DNA of 6,811 bases from VGWB01 sp964614245 (GTDB lineage: Bacteria; Bacteroidota; Ignavibacteria; UBA10030), in the NCBI GenBank assembly GCA_964614245.1, contig CAZTKU010000159.1, forward strand, positions 1-6,811, written 5' to 3'. Position numbers and translations under genes: made by a program. How positions within the stretch are numbered: the first letter of the stretch is position 1; each line of letters starts with the position of its first letter. This document shows, piece after piece, positions 1-5,635 of this stretch. The notes beneath the pieces are model-generated. The model saw nothing but the letters and a program-made list of their open reading frames with translations, had not been told where the DNA came from and made no database searches.

Positions 1-107
1 CCGCCACGCGTTCTGGCGGGGCATCCAGACATGGCTTTGTTCTGGATTCCCCGCCTGCCTCAATCGTCCTGTAAGGCGGGCAGGCGTCTTGAAATCCGAC
101 GGAATGA
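1..107. repeat. Cluster of intergenic inverted repeats (dispersed hairpin-type element, unclassified)
   Basis: This gene-free stretch beyond the ferritin stop is full of inverted repeats. The longest pairs 15-29 with 41-55: 14 of 15 positions match, with one C/T mismatch at 22/48, around an 11-nt loop. A second stem pairs CGCCTGCC (52-59) with GGCAGGCG (79-86), and a small one pairs CCGCCA (1-6) with TGGCGG (14-19). The first two compete for 52-55, so alternative folds are possible. The motifs TCTGGATTCC and CGGAATGAC resemble widespread REP-like elements of the GGATTCCC...GGGAATGAC kind; this likeness is from memory, not a search. No T-run follows a stem on either strand, so a classical intrinsic terminator is not supported, although the element lies where ferritin transcription should stop. 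The left edge may be cut by the window. Confidence 0.6.
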
Positions 108-129
108 CTTTCCTTTCTTGAGATGACTT

Positions 130-624
130 CTAGTCTTTTTTTCGCCCGCCGACCTTCTGGTCGAGCATGATTAAGCCGGCAGGAGTGTCGCCGAGGTTCT
201 TCAGCAGCTCTATAATATCAAAGGCATTCTTTTCCTCTTCGACCTGCTCGGTAATGAACCACTGGAGCATCACCTGCGACGGATAGTCCTTTTCCTTCAC
301 AGCAAGTTCATACAGTGCGTTGATCATCCCGGTCACTTTCTTTTCGTGCTCGAGAACCTTTTTCATGATGTCGAGCGGCGTCTTGAAGTCTGCAGGCGGC
401 TTGTCGATCGCTTCGAGTGACACCCGCCCCCCTCGCTCGTTGATGAATCCGAAAAACTTCATCCCGTGCTCAGCCTCTTCATCGCTCTGCATTTTCATCC
501 AATGGGCGAATCCGGGCAAACTCACCGATTCAAAGTGAGCGGCCATTGCCAGATAGAGGTAGGACGAGTAAAACTCGTTCTTGATTTGCTGGTTCATTGC
601 GTCCTGTAGTTTCTTGGGAAGCAT
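130..624 (-). CDS. ftnA: Non-haem bacterial ferritin (FtnA type)
   Basis: This cytoplasmic iron-storage protein of 164 aa should assemble into the 24-subunit shell that oxidises Fe(II) and stores it as mineral. The length is normal for FtnA. Ferroxidase-centre residues fall at the same numbers as in E. coli FtnA: E17, Y24, E49/E50, H53 (in DEEAEH), E94, and E126/Q127/E129/E130 (in TEQVEEE). The third-site glutamates of the bacterial ferritins are therefore kept. The haem-ligating Met of bacterioferritin is not seen at the equivalent place, where E52-H53 sits. The ATG start is supported by AAAGGAG, 9 nt upstream. The gene lies 66 bp downstream of dctM on the same strand, so it may be read through from the transporter operon or have its own promoter. 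A small inverted repeat lies in the gap. The C-terminus ends in a basic GGRKKD tail. The assignment is secure; the physiological link to the transporter is not. Confidence 0.96.
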   Translation of the reverse strand: MLPKKLQDAMNQQIKNEFYSSYLYLAMAAHFESVSLPGFAHWMKMQSDEEAEHGMKFFGFINERGGRVSLEAIDKPPADFKTPLDIMKKVLEHEKKVTGMINALYELAVKEKDYPSQVMLQWFITEQVEEEKNAFDIIELLKNLGDTPAGLIMLDQKVGGRKKD

Positions 625-664
625 TGTTCTGTTCTCCTTTCAGCGTGAGCGAATGGTTGGCGGA

Positions 665-677
665 TCACAGGTTGTGA
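665..677. promoter_or_regulatory. Small inverted repeat upstream of ferritin (possible operator)
   Basis: TCACA and TGTGA form a perfect inverted repeat around a 3-nt centre in the 66-bp gap between dctM and ferritin, about 40 nt before the ferritin start. Its place would suit an operator for independent control of ferritin. The arms face the opposite way to a CRP site (TGTGA-N6-TCACA), and no Fur-like AT-rich palindrome is visible. I found no convincing -35/-10 pair nearby. A 5-bp arm can arise by chance. Confidence 0.2.
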
Positions 678-690
678 ACGATTTCTCTTT

Positions 691-1968
691 CTACTGGGTT
701 CCCAAAACCCTCACGAGCCAGAGGCTTAGGTCAGGCACGTATGTGATGATCAGCAGTGCGACTGCCTCGAGTAAAATGAACCCGATGACGGCCTTGGAGA
801 GATGAAAGATCGATTTCTCAAAGCGGAGGCTGGAGAGGAACAGGTTCAATCCCATGGGGGGCATGAGATAACCGAGTTCCAGATTGGTCAGGAAAATGAT
901 ACCCAGATGGACCGGATCGATGTTGAACTTCTGTGCAATCGGCAGGATGAGCGGGACGGCGACGATTGCAGAAAAAATCTCCATCATCATCCCGATGATG
1001 ATCAGGATGCCATTCAGGATCAATAAAAACATGACCCGGCTCGAAATGTGCTGTTGAACAGCCTCGAACAGCCTCTGCGGCACTTGTTGGTCAATCAGGT
1101 AGTTCATGAGTCCCAGGGCGGAGCCAAGGATCATCAGAATAGCACCCACAAGCACCATACTGCGCTTCATGACGCGAGGCACATCGCGGACGAGATGCAG
1201 ATCACGGTAGATGAACACCTCAACCACAAAAGCATAGAAAGCGGTGACAGCCGCTGCTTCCGTCGCCGTGAACACACCACCATAAATGCCGCCAATGACA
1301 ATAAACGGAAGAGGAATCTCCCACGCCGCGGCTTTCATCGCCGTCAGGACGTTGCGCCACGAAAAGGGGGTCTTGGGCACATGCGATTTCACACTCACAC
1401 GAAGGCTATACGCGGAGAGCAACGCGATCAGCAGAATGCCCGGGATCAGCCCCGCTACAAACAGCTGATCGATACTGACCTTAGCAACGAAACCGTACAG
1501 GATGATCGGCAGGCTGGGTGGAAACAGCAAACCGATGCTTCCGGAAGCAGTCACGAGCCCAAGGGAGAACTGCTCGGGATATTTCTCCTTCAGAAGGATC
1601 GGATAGAGCAGGCCGCCGAGCGCGACGATCGTCACACCGGACGCTCCCGTAAATGCCGTGAACAACGCGCACGTGACAAGCGCCACGATGGCGAGCCCTG
1701 CCGGCATCCATCCGAACATGGCCTGCGCAAGGTCGACCAGGCGTTTCGGCGCTTTGCTTTCGGCGAGGAGGTAGCCGGCAAACGTGAACAACGGGACGGC
1801 AATAAGCGTGGGTGTGTCGGCGATCCTGTAGAGGTCGATAATCAGTGCTGAGGTATCAATATCGGCCGAAGTGAAGGCATACAACCCAAGTGCACCTATG
1901 ATCGTGAAGAGCGGCGCACCAAAGAAGGCGAGCAGCAGGACGATGATGACAAACAACCAGGTGTTCAT
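691..1968 (-). CDS. dctM: TRAP transporter large permease, DctM family
   Basis: This 425-aa inner-membrane protein is the Na+-coupled translocation subunit of a tripartite ATP-independent periplasmic (TRAP) transporter. The length is typical and the chain is hydrophobic throughout, consistent with the 11-12 membrane spans of the ion transporter superfamily. Family landmarks are visible: the AFTGASGVTIVALGG loop (about 105-119), the first re-entrant PPS segment (SGSIGLLFPPSLPIILYG, 142-159), TEAAAVTAFYAF (236-247), and the second re-entrant loop NLELGYLMPPMGLNLF (362-377). In family structures these paired PP hairpins surround the Na+ and substrate sites. The ATG overlaps the dctQ stop as ATGA, with a GGAAGG Shine-Dalgarno sequence about 7 nt upstream inside dctQ. 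This implies translational coupling and equimolar membrane subunits. It is a separate protein, not fused to DctQ. The substrate cannot be read from this subunit. Confidence 0.96.
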   Translation of the reverse strand: MNTWLFVIIVLLLAFFGAPLFTIIGALGLYAFTSADIDTSALIIDLYRIADTPTLIAVPLFTFAGYLLAESKAPKRLVDLAQAMFGWMPAGLAIVALVTCALFTAFTGASGVTIVALGGLLYPILLKEKYPEQFSLGLVTASGSIGLLFPPSLPIILYGFVAKVSIDQLFVAGLIPGILLIALLSAYSLRVSVKSHVPKTPFSWRNVLTAMKAAAWEIPLPFIVIGGIYGGVFTATEAAAVTAFYAFVVEVFIYRDLHLVRDVPRVMKRSMVLVGAILMILGSALGLMNYLIDQQVPQRLFEAVQQHISSRVMFLLILNGILIIIGMMMEIFSAIVAVPLILPIAQKFNIDPVHLGIIFLTNLELGYLMPPMGLNLFLSSLRFEKSIFHLSKAVIGFILLEAVALLIITYVPDLSLWLVRVLGTQ

Positions 1969-2462
1969 TCAACACCTTCCTGCTTGACAAGAGCTCTTGC
2001 GTGCAGAAGTGCCCGGATCACAAAGTGCACGACCAGCAGCCCGAAGCCGACAGGGATGATAATCTCGGCGTACCACGAAGGGATTTCCCCAAACACCGTC
2101 CGTTTGTCGGCGATTTCACCAAGCACGAATGTCCATGAGGCGCGGGCAAGCAGGAAACAGATTGACGCAGCAAACAAATCGGTGACAGCTTCAACGGCGG
2201 ATCGCACACGAGGAGAGAGAAAACGACGCAGTGCGTCAATGTTGATATGCCGGTTTTCGCTTGTCGCGATGGCCGCACCGAGGAATCCAAGCCAGAGGAG
2301 TATATGTCTCAGCAGAATGTCAGCCCAGAAGATCCCAGCCGAAAACAGGTTTCGCAGCACTACCTGCAGAAAAGCCATGACGACCATCACGGAGAGCAGT
2401 GCGATCAGAATGAAACCTTCTGCTCGCGTCAGGGCTTTGTCGATGCTTTTGAGAGTCTTCAT
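1965..2462 (-). CDS. dctQ: TRAP transporter small permease, DctQ family
   Basis: This 165-aa membrane protein is the small, four-helix subunit that partners DctM and helps dock the periplasmic binding protein. Four hydrophobic stretches are seen at about 17-38, 47-67, 93-114 and 131-151. DctQ signature elements are present: QVVLRNLF (33-40) at the end of helix 1, the acidic and polar start of helix 2 (FWADILLRHILLWLGFLGAA), and ENRHINIDAL (69-78) after helix 2, matching the conserved H-I-x-I-D pattern. The ATG overlaps the dctP stop as ATGA and the gene's own stop overlaps the dctM start the same way, so the three are translationally coupled. No strong Shine-Dalgarno sequence of its own is seen, in keeping with coupled translation. 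Small permeases diverge quickly, but context makes the call secure. Confidence 0.94.
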   Translation of the reverse strand: MKTLKSIDKALTRAEGFILIALLSVMVVMAFLQVVLRNLFSAGIFWADILLRHILLWLGFLGAAIATSENRHINIDALRRFLSPRVRSAVEAVTDLFAASICFLLARASWTFVLGEIADKRTVFGEIPSWYAEIIIPVGFGLLVVHFVIRALLHARALVKQEGVE

Positions 2463-3466
2463 CTTGACCCGCGATGAGATCTCCGATAATCAGCAACCGC
2501 TTTCTCTATCCTGTCGAGGAGTTCCTCCGAATAGAGTTTACCGATGAGCATGCGACGTGAGCGGTTCCCCACTTCGATGTACTCCTGCAGGTCCTTCTCG
2601 TTGGCAGTTAGGATTGTGATGCCTCTCTTCTTCAGCTCATTGAATGCTTCCTTGTTTTCCTTACGGCTTGCCTGAGTAAGCTTTGAGATATAGAGACGTC
2701 CGTTCCGCAGAAGGATCTCCTGCAGGTCCTTCGGAAGTTGGTCGTAAAATTTTTTTGAGATCAGAACAGCACCGGCGGCATCTGCCAGCGGAGCATCAAC
2801 CATATATTTCACCCGGGCATACCATTGCAGCGCGATCGCGGCATACGGCGTTGTGTAGAACGCATCGATCAAACCGGTTTGGAGCGAAGTCATCACATCA
2901 ACGAATGACAATGGGATCGGATTGATGCCGAGTGCGCGGAACGCTGTTTCCGCGATCGGGTCTCCTTCCCACGTCCACATTTTGATGCCCCTCAGATCCT
3001 CACTTCTGCGGATTGGGGCAGACGTGAACACATGGACAAATCCTACCTCTGCCCATCCAAGCAGCACGTAGCCTCCCTCCTCGAAAGCCTGCTCAAACTC
3101 CTTTCCGAACTCTTGATAGAGCTTATCGATCTCTCCCTCGCTACGCACGAGGAACGGGGAATCAAGAATACGAACCTTCGGTGCAATCTCTCCAATCCCG
3201 ACCCCTGTAAACCCACCGCTGTGGAGCTGTCCGACGCGTATCTTTCGCAGGACACTTTTTTCATCCCCCTGCACACCTCCCGCATAGATCTTGAACCCCA
3301 GGCGTCCACCGCTCTCCTTACGAACAGCGGCGTCATACTCCTTCATCACATTCATCCATGTGGTCCCATCGGGGGCAATGGTCGCAAACTTGATGCTGTA
3401 CTGTTGCGCAGAGACTGTGAGTGATGCAAGAACAAGAAATGCGAGGATCGAGTGTAGTCTTTTCAC
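2459..3466 (-). CDS. dctP: TRAP transporter periplasmic substrate-binding protein, DctP family (TPAT-associated)
   Basis: This 335-aa protein has a cleavable Sec signal peptide: basic MKR, hydrophobic core to about 16, predicted cleavage after VSA (18-20). The mature part begins QQYSIKFATIAPDGTTW, the usual first beta-strand of DctP proteins. Other family marks are QGDEKSVLRKIRVGQLH (66-82), the DLRGIKM hinge region (157-163), and SFVDVMTSLQTGLIDAFY (187-204), equivalent to the common EvY.ALQtGvvDG segment. It should capture the solute in the periplasm and deliver it to DctQM. It is odd that the arginine usually found in the G-[IL]-K-x-R motif, which salt-bridges a substrate carboxylate in most members, is replaced by W164 (G160-I-K-M-W-T-W-E-G-D). 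The start is GTG with AAGGAG 5 nt upstream. It lies 26 bp after the TatT-like lipoprotein gene and overlaps dctQ. Family is certain; the ligand is unknown and probably not a simple carboxylate. Confidence 0.94.
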   Translation of the reverse strand: MKRLHSILAFLVLASLTVSAQQYSIKFATIAPDGTTWMNVMKEYDAAVRKESGGRLGFKIYAGGVQGDEKSVLRKIRVGQLHSGGFTGVGIGEIAPKVRILDSPFLVRSEGEIDKLYQEFGKEFEQAFEEGGYVLLGWAEVGFVHVFTSAPIRRSEDLRGIKMWTWEGDPIAETAFRALGINPIPLSFVDVMTSLQTGLIDAFYTTPYAAIALQWYARVKYMVDAPLADAAGAVLISKKFYDQLPKDLQEILLRNGRLYISKLTQASRKENKEAFNELKKRGITILTANEKDLQEYIEVGNRSRRMLIGKLYSEELLDRIEKAVADYRRSHRGSR

Positions 3467-3471
3467 CGGTA

Positions 3472-3477
3472 CTCCTT
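3472..3477 (-). promoter_or_regulatory. Ribosome binding site of dctP
   Basis: AAGGAG lies 5 nt before a GTG codon. It decides the non-ATG start of dctP, which is also required to give the complete signal peptide (MKRLHS...). It sits in the 26-bp gap after the lipoprotein gene. Confidence 0.7.
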
Positions 3478-3492
3478 GGGCTTGAGCGGAAT

Positions 3493-4350
3493 CTAGAAAA
3501 GCTCGTTGAGGCGTTCATGCAGGAGCTTCGCTTTCTTCTTGGCGACGGCATTCGGAAGGCGAGCTTCCGGCAAGATGTCGAGCGAAGCATCATCAACGTT
3601 CTTCAGAAGGGACTCGAAAAGCTCCTGATCCTGCTGTTGAACGGCATAGGTCTTTGCATAGTAGATGTACGTCATAAGGAACCTTCCGCCGTTCACGCCG
3701 AGGGCGCGTTCGAAGTATTCTTTCGATTTCTCGGGCTTTCCGCCCATCGCCATCGGCGTGCTCCCCTCGATGCTTCCCAGGAACAGATACGATCCGCCAA
3801 AGTAGTAGGAAGGGTTGTTCTGTCGAACAAAATCCATCATGGCAATGACCTTGGGAAGATCTGCGACCGCTCCGACATCGGCTCGGGTGATGTTGATGTA
3901 GCTTCCCCACCCGAACGCGGTCCAGAACACCGCCGGAACGTCCTCCGCTGAGAATGTCCCCAATGCAGCGCGGAAGGCATCGAAGTCCTTGTCGAAAGCC
4001 TCCTTCATAGCGGGGTTCTGGACTAGAATCCTCTTTCCATAGTCACGCCCTCGCAGGTAGAAAAGCCGCGCTCGCTCCACACTGTCATCCTCAGCAAACG
4101 CCAGCGCGTAGGCATTGTACCCCTGCGATGCCATCAGGAGCAATTCCTTGTTCTCAGGCTCCCCTTTGATGAGCGCTTCCACGAGCTTGAGGTTGGAACC
4201 GAGAGACTCCTCGGCCAACCGAAGATCTCCCTCTTCGTTGAACGCTTCAAGCCCGTAGTTCATGATGCCACCCATCGTGCGGATGGCTAAAGTCTGCACA
4301 CAGCCTGAGAGCAGAACGGCAGAGAGAACGATCATCAGTGTCTTGTTCAT
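3493..4350 (-). CDS. tatT: TRAP transporter T-component lipoprotein (TatT family)
   Basis: From the ATG at 4350 this is a 285-aa lipoprotein. Basic MNK is followed by a hydrophobic run and the lipobox LLSGC, with C17 the lipidated residue, so the protein should be anchored in a membrane facing the periplasm. The rest is mostly helical with TPR-like helix pairs and no enzyme motif. Recognisable TatT-family segments are NKELLLMASQGYNAYALAFAED (67-88), the aromatic VPAVFWTAFGWGSYIN (138-153) and SYYFGGSYLFLGSI (181-194). The family is named after Treponema pallidum Tp0956 (TatT), a TPR trimer with a hydrophobic pore that pairs with a DctP-type protein (Tp0957); such systems are called TPATs. Position directly before dctP fits. 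The reading frame can be extended to a GTG at 4395 overlapping the previous stop, but that would put 15 polar residues before the signal peptide, so I reject it. No strong Shine-Dalgarno sequence precedes the ATG. Its exact role is unknown. Confidence 0.9.
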   Translation of the reverse strand: MNKTLMIVLSAVLLSGCVQTLAIRTMGGIMNYGLEAFNEEGDLRLAEESLGSNLKLVEALIKGEPENKELLLMASQGYNAYALAFAEDDSVERARLFYLRGRDYGKRILVQNPAMKEAFDKDFDAFRAALGTFSAEDVPAVFWTAFGWGSYINITRADVGAVADLPKVIAMMDFVRQNNPSYYFGGSYLFLGSIEGSTPMAMGGKPEKSKEYFERALGVNGGRFLMTYIYYAKTYAVQQQDQELFESLLKNVDDASLDILPEARLPNAVAKKKAKLLHERLNELF

Positions 4351-4391
4351 ATGCTTTAAAAAGTCAGAGTTGCGGGAGGAACAGCGACCTC

Positions 4392-5405
4392 TCACGACAT
4401 CGAAAGGAGTTGTCGCAGTGTGTCCATCGTGACGTTTCCGCCAGTAAGAATCATCGCCACACGCTTTCCTGCGAGGCGATCCTTGATCTTCATTGCACCG
4501 GCAAGTGAGGCCGCCCCGGCCCCCTCGGCAACATTGTGCGTGTGTTCCAGGAGCAGCCGCATCGCCTGACGGATTTCGTCGTCCGAAACCAGAATGAAAT
4601 CAGAGAGATTGCGCTTCATGATCTCCACGGTCATCGCAAATCCTACCCTCGTTGCCAGACCTTCGGCAAATGTCCGCATGACTTCCGATGCAACGGGTTT
4701 GCCTTCCCGCCATGAGAGGTATGCCGCCGGCGCCTCGGTTGATTGAACCCCAATGATTTGGATAGCGGGGTTGATCGATTTGACCGCGGTCGATATCCCG
4801 GAAGCTCCGCTCCCCCCTCCGACAGGCACGAGGATAACATCCACATCGGGAAGATCCTCCAGAATCTCCAGACCGATCGTGCCGACTCCGGCAATGAGAA
4901 AAGGCTCGTTTGCCGAGTGGATATACCTGTACCCCTTCTCCCTGCTCACACGCTCGACGTATTCACGAGCCTCATCGAAGTCCTTGCCCGCAAAGACCAC
5001 TTCAGCGCCGAGTCGTTGTATCGCTTTCACCTTATCGGGATTGTTGCCATGCGGGACGACGACAACCGCCTTCACGCCGAACGTGTGGGCAGCGTACGCA
5101 ACAGACTGGCCGTGATTACCTGTCGAGGCGGTCATGACGCCTCGCTTCCGTTCATCTTCACTCAGTCTCGAAACGAGATTGAGCCCACCCCTGACCTTGA
5201 AGGCGCCAATGGGCTGGTGGTTTTCGTGCTTCACATACGCCTGGCATCCGAGCAACTCCGAGAGCCCGGCGTAAAAATAAAGCGGTGTACGATTGAGATG
5301 GCGTTGGACAACCTTTCGAGCATCGAGGATGTCTCGAATCCTCACAGCGTGGTCCGAAGGGACGGTGTTTGTCTCGATGTCGCTCGCTCCCACAGAAGAA
5401 ATCAC
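4392..5405 (-). CDS. PLP-dependent threonine/serine ammonia-lyase (catabolic type, no ACT domain)
   Basis: This 337-aa fold-type II PLP enzyme probably deaminates L-threonine or L-serine to 2-oxobutanoate or pyruvate plus ammonia in the cytoplasm. With the GTG start at 5405, the Schiff-base lysine is K70 in GAFKVRGG, the substrate/PLP loop STGNHG is at 93-98, the phosphate-binding glycine loop PVGGGSGASG at 194-203, and TGGN near the C-terminus at 321-324. The chain ends right after the catalytic domain, so the ACT-like domain that gives biosynthetic IlvA isoleucine feedback control is absent. It is therefore like TdcB. Serine racemase, 3-hydroxyaspartate ammonia-lyase/racemase and EutB-like enzymes share these motifs and cannot be excluded. 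The frame stays open to 5666, which would overlap the divergent regulator; the ATG at 5480 lacks a ribosome site, whereas AAGGAA lies 8 nt before the GTG and a promoter lies between the two. It heads the transporter operon, 41 bp before tatT. Confidence 0.88.
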   Translation of the reverse strand: MISSVGASDIETNTVPSDHAVRIRDILDARKVVQRHLNRTPLYFYAGLSELLGCQAYVKHENHQPIGAFKVRGGLNLVSRLSEDERKRGVMTASTGNHGQSVAYAAHTFGVKAVVVVPHGNNPDKVKAIQRLGAEVVFAGKDFDEAREYVERVSREKGYRYIHSANEPFLIAGVGTIGLEILEDLPDVDVILVPVGGGSGASGISTAVKSINPAIQIIGVQSTEAPAAYLSWREGKPVASEVMRTFAEGLATRVGFAMTVEIMKRNLSDFILVSDDEIRQAMRLLLEHTHNVAEGAGAASLAGAMKIKDRLAGKRVAMILTGGNVTMDTLRQLLSMS

Positions 5406-5413
5406 GGGATAGT

Positions 5414-5419
5414 TTCCTT
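5414..5419 (-). promoter_or_regulatory. Ribosome binding site deciding the GTG start of the ammonia-lyase
   Basis: AAGGAA lies 8 nt upstream of the GTG at 5405-5403. No comparable sequence precedes the upstream in-frame ATG at 5480. It therefore supports the shorter protein, whose N-terminus also matches where the conserved fold begins. Confidence 0.55.
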
Positions 5420-5427
5420 GTAACTGC

Positions 5428-5460
5428 CAAAAATATACGGAAAAAAGGGTGAGTTTCAAA
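5428..5460 (-). promoter_or_regulatory. Promoter of the ammonia-lyase / TRAP operon
   Basis: On the minus strand TTTG (5460-5457) is followed after 21 nt by TATTTTTG (5435-5428), an exact match to the Bacteroidota -7 pattern TAnnTTTG. The same bases can be read as a sigma-70 promoter: TTGAAA (5459-5454), 16 nt, TATATT (5437-5432). Either reading puts the transcript start at about 5421-5426, a short leader of roughly 15-20 nt before the GTG start. A start codon at 5480 would lie upstream of this promoter. Confidence 0.5.
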
Positions 5461-5507
5461 TCAGAGGACTGCAACTGCATAGCTTGGGATCGGCCATTGC
5501 TCGACGA

Positions 5508-5539
5508 TTTGTAACTGTTTCGATAAACTCCTACCTTGA
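5508..5539 (+). promoter_or_regulatory. Candidate promoter of the response regulator operon
   Basis: TTTG (5508-5511) is separated by 20 nt from TACCTTGA (5532-5539), an imperfect match to TAnnTTTG. The alternative sigma-70 reading is TTGTAA (5509-5514), 17 nt, TACCTT. It lies about 100 nt before the regulator ATG. The match is weak and the call rests mainly on position in the only divergent intergenic region. Confidence 0.25.
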
Positions 5540-5550
5540 GGTTGGCATCT

Positions 5551-5575
5551 CCACGTGCCGCCGCCGCCGACGTGG
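5551..5575. repeat. GC-rich inverted repeat in the divergent control region
   Basis: CCACGT (5551-5556) and ACGTGG (5570-5575) form a perfect 6-bp inverted repeat around a 13-nt centre made of GCC repeats. It lies 60 nt before the response regulator start, downstream of the candidate promoter, so it would be in the mRNA leader as a hairpin, or could be an operator. There is no T-run after it. Its function is unknown. Confidence 0.35.
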
Positions 5576-5635
5576 TAATCGTACCCTCTCCCGGCACATC
5601 AAATAACCGTTCGTCCAGCGTTGGTCTAGCTCCAC

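Noticed and set aside
696..710. GGGTT / AACCC inverted repeat at the end of dctM as a terminator
   Set aside because: It has a 5-bp stem and no T-run on the minus strand; it is coding sequence for the last residues of DctM.
983..1002. Perfect hairpin ATCATCATC / GATGATGAT inside dctM
   Set aside because: It comes from the codons for Ile-Ile-Gly-Met-Met-Met in a conserved hydrophobic helix and needs no regulatory explanation.
1056..1075. 10-bp tandem duplication GAACAGCCTC x2 inside dctM
   Set aside because: There are only two copies, the flanking frame is intact, and the encoded RLFEAVQQ segment fits the protein; too little for a phase-variable repeat.
1048..1851. Long plus-strand open frame (267 codons) opposite dctM
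   Set aside because: Its translation is low-complexity, rich in Arg, His, Asp and Gln, with no recognisable domain. It lies wholly antisense to a clear DctM gene and is a codon-usage shadow.
3421..3951. Plus-strand open frame (176 codons) opposite the 3' end of tatT
   Set aside because: It is antisense to the TatT-like gene, has no family resemblance or convincing ribosome site, and the minus-strand genes explain the sequence.
4351..4395. GTG at 4395 as start of the TatT lipoprotein (GTGA overlap with the previous stop)
   Set aside because: It would place 15 polar residues ahead of a clean lipoprotein signal peptide beginning at the ATG at 4350.
4743..5423. Plus-strand open frame (226 codons) opposite the ammonia-lyase
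   Set aside because: The minus strand encodes an intact PLP enzyme with all motifs; the plus-strand product is compositionally odd and unrecognised.
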